64,000 nucleotides of DNA from Cerioporus squamosus (Eukaryota; Basidiomycota; Agaricomycetes; Polyporales; Polyporaceae). Position 1 is the first letter of the stretch. Each line of letters opens with the position of its first letter. Below are positions 55,339-64,000 of the stretch, one piece after another. A program made the translations under genes and the position numbers. The stretch is taken from NCBI GenBank assembly GCA_022592435.1, contig JABYQS010000145.1, positions 1 through 64,000 of the forward strand, in the 5' to 3' direction. A model generated the notes under the pieces. That model did no database searches. It saw nothing but the letters and a program-made list of their open reading frames with translations, and had not been told where the DNA came from.

Positions 55339-58152
55339 ATGGCGGCGTCCTCTTCTTCACCTCGTCTCACAGAATGTGTCTACAATGCTCCGATGCCTCA
55401 GGATATGCTAGGCAACACCATCGGGCTCGATACCAACGGTGCTCTAGCTCGCAACCTCAAACATCTCGCTGAATCCCGACTTTTCACCTTGGGTCCGATG
55501 CCGGTACAAGACTTCTTGGACGAGTTCTTGCCAAGAAGGAGTGATGAAGGCAGAGGGAGTATGCTGTCAAGCGAGGACGCGTTTAGTACAGTACCGACCC
55601 GCGGGGACTCTTCGGCGGACATCTATAGACCTCTGGTGAGTCCGATCACAAACAACTACGCTCTCTCGTTGTGACGTTGGATCTAGATCGTGGCTCTCAA
55701 CAAGAGGTCCATCAAGCAGTCGAGGTGTCCAGGTTTTGTATTCGAGGACGTCGCGTCCCGCAGTGTGCATCCCCGCCGGCTGGGTCACATGAAACCCCAC
55801 ATATGCTGCTTCGTGACGGAGCATGCGGGTGAAGCTCTGGGCGCGGACAATACCTCTCGAGCTGAGCTGGGATTTACGGAGCTCTTCTTGCAGGTCAATC
55901 CTGACCCCGCGCACGATTTCTACCACGATCCGCCCGCCACTGCGAACCCCGTTGTTCGCGCCGCGCATCATTTCGGACAGGATTATGATCCCGAGGATGA
56001 TGTACCGGTGCACGTTTTGGAGAGTGGCAAGGCACTTGGCCAGCATATCGCGTACGTCCAAGAAGTGTTCGCCCGCCAGTTCCGTATATTCTTCTTCACT
56101 GTCTCCTTGGCTGGCTCTCGCGCTCGCCTCCTCCGGTGGGATCGTTCGGGCTGTGTTGTATCAGAGTCCTTCGACATCCGCGAACGTCCAGATCTCCTTT
56201 GCGAGTTTCTGTGGCGTTTTTCACAGGCATCTGTTATCTCTCGGGGACACGACACGACCGTGGAAGATGCCCTTCCCGAACATGAGGATCTCTTCCGCCG
56301 TCTCGTGGAGGAAGAGACAGGCTTGCAGCTTGGCTTCGTCGGCGAACAATTGGAGAGGGCAATCGCTCAACACTACGAGCCAGGAAAAGTTATGATCGTA
56401 CATGTCCCTGCGGAAGGAGAGACTCTACGCGATCGCCAATACTTGATCTCTCGTCCTGTCATGTCAGCATTTTCAGTTGCTGGCCGTGGCACCAGAGGTT
56501 ACTGGGCCGTCGATGTTTCCCGTCGAGCAGTGGTCTTCATGAAGGATACCTGGCGATCTCGCTCCTCAGATGAGCTGGAAGGTGACACGCTGTGTCACTT
56601 GAACGCTGCCGGCGTCCGCAATGTGCCATTTCTGGTTGCTCACGGCGACGTCCTCTGTGCGACGCATGAATCCTGCCGTGAGTCATCTGTAAGAGTGCCA
56701 TTGGCGTCTGAATCGCTCACCTATACCATTTTAGGCACCGAATATCAAACAACAAAGACGGACGAATACGCATCGCAAGCTTGGGTATGTCGAGTTGGGG
56801 ACAAATCGGCACGTATCACTCGGCGCCGACATTATCGCTTGGTCCTGGGTCCTGTGGGCTACGATCTGAGGTTCTTTGAAGGCGCCGATGAGCTCCTCCA
56901 TGCGACGTACGATGCGTTCATCGGTGAGTGATTATCGTCTCTTCGTGGCAGAGGTCCTGACATCTCGACATAGCGATGGTGGATGCGCTGAGGAAGGACT
57001 CTCGTATACATAGAGATATCAGTGCCGGAAACGTCATCTTGGCCCGTGAACGGGGCTCCGAACCAAATTCGAGGAGGAAAGGATGCCTCATTGATTGGGA
57101 ATCGTCCACACATGTCGATGATGCCGGTCTCGCTCTCAAAGCTGGCCGCGCGGTAAGTGGGCGATCATAACTCTCAAGCACGGACAATACTCATTGAGAT
57201 ATATCAGGGCACATGGGAGTTCATGTCCATCAAGATGCTCAGTGATATCCATGGAACTGCACGACAAACCATAGAGGACGACATGGAGTCTCTTCTCTAT
57301 GTCGTTCTGTACTGCGCCCTTCTGTGGTTACCCCACAACCTCTCTGTTAGAGAACTCTCTGAGACGTACACGCGATTCTTCGAGTTCTCTACCATCCACG
57401 GTGGTGCCGCGGTGGGTGGCGATGCGAAGGCGTCCAATGCCTACAACCGTCGTTACACGAGGGACATCGTGTTCGACTGTCCGGCGGTTAAGACCTGGTT
57501 GGACACCATCATGGACTACTGCTCTCCACGACGCGGTGCTGAGAAGGGCAAGTGGACGCCAGATCACGTGGATGCCTTCTGGTCCGACTTCTTGGCCACG
57601 CAAGAGCTCGACCGTCGTGGTCGTGTTGCTCATAGACTGGAAAGAAATCAACCGCGAGAAACCGTCTCTTCGGCTGACGACGACTCGGAAGAGACCTCGA
57701 CAGAAGCCCGCGAATCCACCAGCGGGTCCGTGGAGCATCCCAACACCTCTGTACAACCACGCGACCCATTTCCTGTCCACGAACATTCCCCTTCCCCCAT
57801 TTGTCCCAATCCAGAGCCCAAGGCCCGTCAACCGGCTGATGCAGGTCTTGCGGCAAAACGGACCACCCGAGCCGCTGCGGCCGCAGAGAACGCTCCAAGA
57901 CCCAAACGTACTCGGGTCACCCAGCCTGCCCAGGGAACGACGCCCGAACCGCCTAGCTCGTCTACCCTGCGACGTAGCCAGCGCATCCAGGACCAACAGA
58001 CTCGCGGTAAGGCAGAAGAGCCTAAAACAGCCTCTAGGTCAAGCGGACGCAAAGCGAGGACCCCAGCCTCTGGTACGCGTGTCGGTCAGTCTTCTCGCAC
58101 TGCGCGAGGACGCGGTCGCGGTCGCGGGCGGGGTGCAGCTTCACGCAAGTAG
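55339..58152 (+). CDS. FunK1-type fungal protein kinase, copy B
   Basis: 866 aa from exons 55339-55635, 55687-56677, 56735-56932, 56983-57152 and 57208-58152. It follows copy A segment by segment: LFTLGPMPVQDFLDEFLP, CPGFVFEDVASRSVHP, LGQHIAYVQEVFARQFRIFF and SRARLLRWDRSGCVVSESFD. The kinase core has Lys385 in VFMKDTWR, HRDISAGN with Asp510 and Asn515, and Asp536 in LIDWE. After the core comes DDMESLLYVVLYCALLWLPH. The C-terminal 190 residues are Ser/Thr/Pro/Arg-rich with bipartite basic patches and end in an Arg-Gly repeat (RGRGRGRGRGAASRK), features of nuclear or RNA-associated proteins. Compared with copy A it lacks the Gly-Lys insert in the N-terminal half and the separate 12-nt first exon. 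Introns in the kinase half are at equivalent positions. Confidence 0.88.
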
Positions 58153-58755
58153 TGGTCTCGTACCCCCTCCTGGTGATCTCGCACCCCGACCGCTGCAGCG
58201 TTAGCTGCGGCGATCGAGGTGCGATATGAAAATGCTGGGGTGGGAGATCAGAGGGCCGTGCGTTTCACTCGAAGTTGGTGACCTATCTTTCTTTTTGTCT
58301 ATCCTGCATGTCGCTGTCGTTCTGTCATGTGCTTTCTTTTGCTTTCGCTCATTTGCTGTCGCTGATACTTGTAGATCAACTGTCAGTTCAGACGTTTGTT
58401 GCTTACCCCGGGCATATATGCTCCACATCCTGGGACATGAGGGGTCCTCGGAGCTCGTTACCCCTCGGCCTTCGACATTGTGAGGCGTGCCGATGGATAC
58501 GCCCTCGACGAAGGACACTTCCACAGTACGACAAAATCATCATACTCAAGCTTCGAGTTTTCAGCTCCAATTCCGGCTACCTGACATGCGGCGCACCCCA
58601 GGCATTCGCCTAACAGTATCCATCTAGTTATTGAGTACTCGAAGAGTGCCTTGGTACAAGCTGTGCGCGATTCGCGATCGTACATGGGAAAGAATGTCTA
58701 AGAGTCGTCTACAAGGTACCGTCAGAGTACCTCTTCGTCTAAAGCGTCTCATGCA
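58153..58755. other. intergenic between convergent FunK1 copy B and F-box 60-kb copy
   Basis: T-rich 3' flanks. The first 40 bp or so to the right end include the old C-terminal coding sequence of the F-box gene, now out of frame. No other coding sequence. Confidence 0.6.
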
Positions 58756-60480
58756 TCAGGCTGACATCGTCCTCGTTTCCCTCGTCATCATTTGCGATGC
58801 TGGACGCGCCAGCTTCGTCGCCGACGGGGCTGAGCCTTCACCAACCCCACGATCTCCCAGCTTCTGGACATCGCCTATCCCGTGACCAGGAGCCATCTGG
58901 TAATGAAAATGTCCGGTGAGAGATCAACTACAGCATGAAGCGAACGCGTTGGTACTCACCCCGCAGGTCTTGAATTTCAGCTTCTTCCCGAGCCCTCTCA
59001 GCCTAGACGATAATGGCTGCAGCGAGTGGTCGGATATCAAGAAGAACACATCGAGCAGGACCGTCTGCAGCTCCGGAAACCTTCTAAGCGCGTCTTCAAG
59101 GCGTTCCCAGTCCATGCTGAAGACCGGGTCATTCTCTTTGTCACCCACGGCGATGCTGAGGGTCAGCTGGCGCAGCTTTGGAAAGTGCGCAAAGCACAGG
59201 AGCTCGAGGTAAGTTGACCAGACGGCCAACATCATGTCTTCAGCATCAGCGTTGAAGTACTGCGTCGCCGCGCCGAGGTCGAGCATCAGATGTTCGAGGT
59301 TCGTGCATGCAGATAGGCCGAGAATGTCCCAATGTACTGGGAAGACTGTGACGTACGGGTGCGTGAGCTTCACAAACAAAGTCAAGAGGATCACTGAAAC
59401 TCGTCCTCACATAAATGTGCAAACGCGATGGGGTGGAGGAAGTAGAGATCCAGTCCACGCAAGGACGGCCCGAGTTGACGGATGAAGGAGCCATAGCCTG
59501 TGAGGAGGTCCCGCACGTCGTTCTCATCATCAATCGAGAGCGCATGACTGTTCGCTACGACATCGTAGGAAGCTGTCAAGGCTATAGACGACGCGCTGCT
59601 TGAGAGCGCACCAACGTATCGAAGAGTGGCGCAGAGGATTGGAAGCCAGCGAGGTTCGAGCTCGATTTCCAAAGCGTGGATCTCGACGGGTCCTGCCGAT
59701 GCAATTGACCCCTCCTGGACGAGTCGCTCGGGCGAAGGAAGGCGCTCCTGGACTAGGTCCTCAAAGTCATCCTCCACCTCGGTGAGGTCCACCTTGTCGA
59801 TGCTGGAGAACAGCCCGATGATGTTCATCAGGGAGAGGAACTTGCTCGTCTGGCAACATGACGCCACCAGCTTGAGGCGACGCAGGGACTGGCGATGAGG
59901 CGTGTCGATCGTGACGCCGGGGTCCATCCGGAAGGGAGGAGGCTCGTAGATCTCAACGTCGCGCAGCTTTGGCAAGCTGGCGATTAGCTGCATGAGGCCA
60001 CGGAGCGATACGAAGTAGTCCATGTCCAAGCCGGCGTCGCTGAAGACCAAAGTTTGGACGTTCATGCGGATGGAGTCCGGAGCAGATAAGAGGAGTAGCG
60101 GGAGTGTCTCGGACTTCGCTCCTGAGACGCGCAATGTGCGGAAGAGGTACCTGCGTGCCGTTGAGTTCCAATCCTTGCAAACAAGGGAGCACGTCCGCAA
60201 CGCCTGGAGGTCATTCCGTAGGCCTTCAACGATCATGTCCTCGAGCTCGACAGGCAAGAGAGGAGCAAGAGGCTCTGAGACCGACAGAAGAGTGGCCGCA
60301 GTTGCGCGGACTCGGTCGTGAGGGGGCAGTTCTCCTACGGGCCAGAAGGTGAACCGGGCGACAGACCAAACTAAGGACATTGTCGTGAGCATCGCGGTAC
60401 ACACACTACCGTCACCGACAGGTGAACGTACTGTCCAGGAAGAGCTCCGTCAAGTATTCGCCACACGCAGTGAGAAGCAT
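58756..60480 (-). CDS. F-box domain protein, 60-kb copy
   Basis: Minus-strand exons 60432-60480, 59411-60370, 58960-59345 and 58756-58896; 511 aa. Exon 1 encodes MLLTACGEYLTELFLD and its length (49 nt) and phase equal those of the 35-kb copy. The F-box is intact: PLLPVELEDMIVEGLRNDLQ and TCSLVCKDWNSTARRYLFR. Leucine-rich segments follow (LRGLMQLIASLPKLRDVEI, HRQSLRRLKLVASC, HWDILGLSACTNLEHLMLD). Its role is expected to be SCF substrate recognition through Skp1. In the last exon the sequence corresponding to the acidic tail of the 35-kb copy is out of frame: aligned there, one base is missing near 58825-58835. This protein therefore ends in a different, Arg/Thr/Met-rich tail. The acidic remnant (GDEAGASSIANDDEGNEDD) can still be read in another frame down to a stop at 58739. 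Confidence 0.82.
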
Positions 60481-61977
60481 GTCTGTTCGTGCAAGATGCA
60501 GGTGGGACGCATACTTTTCAGATATATGGGCATCGGAGGAGTCCCTGAGTGCACACAGAGCTACGTTGGTGTTCTTTGTTACAGCATGTCCCCCCGCTTG
60601 CAGTACCGAGGACCAAGTGCATTCAATGCTGCCATAGCACGGTGAGATGAAGCAAAGAGGCAACTGTATAGGGCTTTCAGACGATGTTCAATGCAGGTAA
60701 AGCTTCAAGTCCGACCTTTCACGCGTACTAGATGTCGCATCGCGACCAGGTACGGCGTCATTGACAACTCAAGGCGCTCCGTTGTTTGTCGCAGTGACGA
60801 GCTTTCTGCCTTTCCTCCTCTCCCTCCTCCTCACTTGGTCTACCTGCTGCCCAGCCCTGAGGCCTGAAACTGCGCGGTTAGGGTCGTATGTATATACTAC
60901 GGAAATTTCTGGGTACTAGCGGGCGCCGCGCTGGCCGTTCTGGCAGTCTCGGACCACGCTGGCATTGACAGACAGTAAGTACTCGCATATCTTCTGAAGT
61001 GATGATGGGTTAGAACTTAGTTCTTGATCCAATGGTCCAGGGTCAGGCTCGAATACCTCAAGCTATATAAAGGACTCACCCAGAGCTCTTAGGCAAACGA
61101 AGACTGATCCGGAGAACCTATACGAGAGATTCTGCAACTCGAGTCGCGCCGAGTACATGTGTACAAGGGGCCCGCGAGCTCAAGCAGGTCAGGTACGTCC
61201 TTCCGATCTCCGACGGTCTACGAATTTGAGGTCGTCCCCTGCGTCTGCCGGTTTTGGTTAAGACTTCATGGATGTCGGGCGCGGGGAGCCAGATCGTGAT
61301 GGCCTTTGTCCATGATGGGGCCGTCAAACGGCATACAAGGCTAAACCGCGACCCCAGATCTTTCGTGTTTGCCGTAAACAACCGTCGCAGCGTCAGTCTG
61401 GACGAGGGCTCTGGAGTCTCGTAGCGACGTGGGTGAGACTGTCGAGGCCTCGAGGCTCGAAGGGCTTCGAGGGCAAATCGCATCATTCGCGTAACTAACT
61501 AGACACTGGCGGCGGCTCTCAGGATCTGGCCTACCGATGAGATCTGGACGATAGAGATAGCTGAGTTAGCTCCATACACGAGGCTACAGTACCCGAAGGT
61601 GTCTTGTCTTGTTGTCTCAGTCTTGTTGTGCCACTCGCTAGTAGGGTGCCTGCCACTCCTGGCTAGATTACTTTGGCATGGGTCGGACGTCGACGAGTAT
61701 GACGTGGGCGCGTTTGCTCTCAGGATATAAGAGAGACCGTGGACTACACTCTTTTTTCGCGCAATCCCCAACCGGTGACTAGTAAGACCAACAGCCTCTC
61801 TTCTAATGCTACATTCTGCTCATCATCGTACTTTGCAGAATCCTCCTAGTGCTTATACCATTGACTATTGCAACTAGGCTCTCCGCATCGTACCAGACAG
61901 AGTTGGTCAGTTGCTCTCTACACGGACGCACCTTCCAGCAAGTTTACTCACTGCTATCGCGGTTGCCGCCGGCAGGC
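60481..61977. other. 1.5-kb divergent region between two F-box genes
   Basis: No coding sequence recognised. A CCAAT pentamer at 61029 and TATATAAAGG at 61064 on the plus strand look like a core promoter, yet the next start codon is 900 bp further right; a second TATA-like ggatataaga is at about 61723. Short open frames at 61118-61486 (minus) show no known motif. Confidence 0.5.
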
Positions 61978-63645
61978 ATGCACAGCTGCGATCAGTCCCG
62001 CGGACTCCTCCCAGGCACCGTCCTTCTCGCAGAAGCGAGTGCCGCAGGTCACTCCGCATCCCTTAATCCTCCCCTGCCACCATGCAACGACATACATCGA
62101 CTTGCCAAGAGCGCTGCTGCACGTCGCGCGACCGTCGCCTCTCGCGAAGCCCCCGTCGACATCACATCCTTCCCCATCGAGCTTTTAAGCGAGCTATTCT
62201 CATACCTTGCTTGGACGCGACCACTTGAGACTGATCTTGTCGTCGCGACACATGTATGTCGCCTTTGGCGCATCGCAGCCCTTGGAAACCCTCTCCTATG
62301 GGCCCACGTATCAGCGACGAGCCTATCGAAAGCTCGCGCTTTCTTTGAGCGGTCAAAGTTCGCGCCGCTGAACGTGCACATCAGCAGCCCAGACGATGTC
62401 GAGGCTATGCTGAATCTACTCCGATCCAATAGCGCCCGTGTGCGCTCTTTACATGTCGAGACCTCCGATCTTCCGACGACAGCGCAATGTCTCCTCCATC
62501 TTTCGCAGATGCATGTCCCGATCTTGGAATCATTGCGTCTCGACGGGCCACAGCAGCTGTCAGATCCCAGCACGATGCGCATCCTTCACACACTCCAGTC
62601 TCGCTGCGGGCAGGAACATTGGTCCTCCTGTACGCCACTTCTGCGACATCTGCACATCCGCTCGCTGGGCATTCCCTGGGAGGCACCTCTGTACCAGAAT
62701 CTGTCGGTCCTCGACCTCCGCGCTCCGGGGATGCCTCCTCCCTCCATCATTCGCCTTCTCGACATACTACGACAGTGCCCGGATTTGGAGTCATTCGCTC
62801 TGCAAACGCCAATGCTTAGCGAGTCATCTGTCCTAGCGACGGACAGGGAGGGGATGGTCTACCTTCCTCTACTCCGCACGTTTCACCTGGTTGGCCCGCC
62901 TCCCGCCAGGATCACCGAGATCCTGGAGCACCTCACACTTCCGCCGACAACGCGCTACTCGCTTTCTACTGTTGACATACCTATCCTCCCTTCGCAATAC
63001 TCGGTCCTCCCGGATGATCGCAGTCGCCTCCCGGGGTTGTCGTCTTTCCGTGCTATCGATTTCAAGCAAGTCAGCCCCAGAAACATACTACTGCGCTGTT
63101 CCCACACTACCCCAGACGACCCCGTCCTTACCCTCGCTGTAAGCGTGACCGACATCCCCGCAGGCCTCGTGTATCTCTCTCGTGCGGTCGACGTGACTGC
63201 TGCTCACTCGCTCAGTATCTCACTCCAAGAAGGCACCGAGATTACGTTCGCCGACTGGTCCGATGCGCTGTGCGATTTCACCAGTCTCAGCACTCTGCGT
63301 CTCGTCGGTGCGTCGAACAACACCGTTCGTAGTGCGCTCGGGGCGCTCTGGCAACCACTCGTTACCAATCCAACTTCACCGAATTCTCCGCCACGATCCC
63401 CAGCTGGCTCGCCCGCGCGGTCGCTGTGCGAGAAGCTGTCGGAGCTGATGGTGACGGAGGTCGAGACCCCATGTCGTGTCTCGACGGATCTCCTGTGGCT
63501 CTGCGACGAGCGCAAGCGGTTGGGGTGTGATATCCGATGCGTCCAGACGGATGCTGATTTCCTTTCGGACTCTTGTGTCAACGGACTACGGACTCGGGGA
63601 GTCGAGCTCAGGTTGTACGATAAATCTCAGGTCGCTCCAGAATGA
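61978..63645 (+). CDS. F-box domain protein, intronless
   Basis: A single-exon frame of 555 aa. The F-box is near residues 60-105: DITSFPIELLSELFSYLA ... VATHVCRLWRIAALGNPLLW, the usual FPxELL...VCxxWRxxAxxxPxLW form of mushroom F-box proteins. About ten degenerate leucine-rich segments follow (ARVRSLHVETSDLPTTAQ, ILESLRLDGPQQL, NLSVLDLRAPGMPPPSIIRL, LSTLRLVGASNNTVRSAL) that would form the substrate-binding side. It is expected to act in an SCF ubiquitin ligase; the substrate is unknown. The first ATG in the frame is used, though the frame is open further left without another ATG. Unlike the two F-box genes at 35 and 60 kb it has no introns and no acidic tail, so it belongs to a different subgroup. 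Confidence 0.85.
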   Translation: MHSCDQSRGLLPGTVLLAEASAAGHSASLNPPLPPCNDIHRLAKSAAARRATVASREAPVDITSFPIELLSELFSYLAWTRPLETDLVVATHVCRLWRIAALGNPLLWAHVSATSLSKARAFFERSKFAPLNVHISSPDDVEAMLNLLRSNSARVRSLHVETSDLPTTAQCLLHLSQMHVPILESLRLDGPQQLSDPSTMRILHTLQSRCGQEHWSSCTPLLRHLHIRSLGIPWEAPLYQNLSVLDLRAPGMPPPSIIRLLDILRQCPDLESFALQTPMLSESSVLATDREGMVYLPLLRTFHLVGPPPARITEILEHLTLPPTTRYSLSTVDIPILPSQYSVLPDDRSRLPGLSSFRAIDFKQVSPRNILLRCSHTTPDDPVLTLAVSVTDIPAGLVYLSRAVDVTAAHSLSISLQEGTEITFADWSDALCDFTSLSTLRLVGASNNTVRSALGALWQPLVTNPTSPNSPPRSPAGSPARSLCEKLSELMVTEVETPCRVSTDLLWLCDERKRLGCDIRCVQTDADFLSDSCVNGLRTRGVELRLYDKSQVAPE

Positions 63646-64000
63646 TTCATTGATTCTTGCAGATTCCTGGCATTGACAAGCATTGTATGTCACAGCCCGT
63701 GCCTGATCTTCGTCGTCTGGTAGCTTGTATCCTGACTGATCCGCGCACGGTGCCGCTTTAGTGGACTGTCGTACTTATGTGATCGCAACTTGCCATTCGG
63801 ACAATATTGTTGCGGTGGTACTAAGCGATGCGTCCTTTATGAATTCTGAAGGTGACGACGTGGGTACGAAGCTTCGGTCCCGGTCGACTTGATGCTCCGT
63901 ACGCTGTTACACACCGGTGATCCGGTGGCTTTGAAAAAAGGACGTAACCGGTGTAATACTTGCGCGTCCTACTTGAGGTACCAACCCATCGGCGGCAGGC
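63646..64000. other. 3' flank of the intronless F-box gene to the window end
   Basis: No gene recognised. A near-palindromic element, accggtgatccggt, occurs at about 63912-63925. Confidence 0.5.

Overview
This window is nuclear DNA of a filamentous basidiomycete, most likely a polypore-type agaricomycete. The evidence is the very short introns (mostly 45-65 nt, GT...AG, branch sites like CTRAC/CTGAC), compact genes at roughly one per 2 kb on both strands, GC-rich coding sequence, and basidiomycete families: FunK1 fungal-type kinases, BTB/POZ proteins, intronless and few-intron F-box proteins, DUF6593 and DUF7330 proteins. No rRNA, tRNA, CRISPR or bacterial-type operon was seen. Gene models were built by hand from six-frame reading. 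A model counts as sound when every exon junction keeps phase and the product has the family's usual length and motifs.

Layout. 0-1 kb: 5' end of a retroelement gag-like ORF leaving the window, plus a small duplication. 0.9-4.4 kb: a short-chain dehydrogenase and a BTB protein (minus strand). 5.1-8.2 kb: dynamin-like GTPase VPS1. 9.4-10.2 kb: a DUF7330-type protein. 10.2-13.5 kb: no gene recognised. 13.5-16.4 kb: divergent CIA2 (cytosolic Fe-S assembly) and DCN1 (cullin neddylation). 17-21.1 kb: second BTB gene and Mediator subunit MED1. 22.1-27.8 kb: secreted GH88 hydrolase, cytoplasmic tryptophanyl-tRNA synthetase and TATA-binding protein. 28.7-34.4 kb: conserved unknown protein, NTF2, LOG-type phosphoribohydrolase and a PI-PLC X-domain protein. 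34.9-36.7 kb: F-box gene with a 4-bp tandem duplication near its start. 37.1-49.5 kb: SCAP-like sterol sensor, PDX1 (E3BP), RAD1 (9-1-1 clamp), HAT1 and a DUF6593 protein. 50-63.6 kb: an accessory block with a decayed F-box-like gene, two tandem FunK1 kinases, an inverted paralogue of the 35-kb F-box gene, and an intronless F-box gene.

How it fits together. Single-copy housekeeping genes (trafficking, Fe-S assembly, transcription, translation, nuclear import, lipid sensing, mitochondrial metabolism, DNA-damage checkpoint) are interleaved with members of expanding families. Three families show local duplication here: an inverted BTB pair 12.6 kb apart with identical intron positions and phases, a tandem FunK1 pair, and an inverted F-box pair 22 kb apart. 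F-box, BTB and DCN1 proteins all connect to cullin-RING ubiquitin ligases, but no physical link between these genes is implied. The most notable details are frame lesions in several genes, a 1.43-kb intron in RAD1, a 9-nt exon in the LOG gene, and an intronless/intron-containing pair of short repeats at the left edge.
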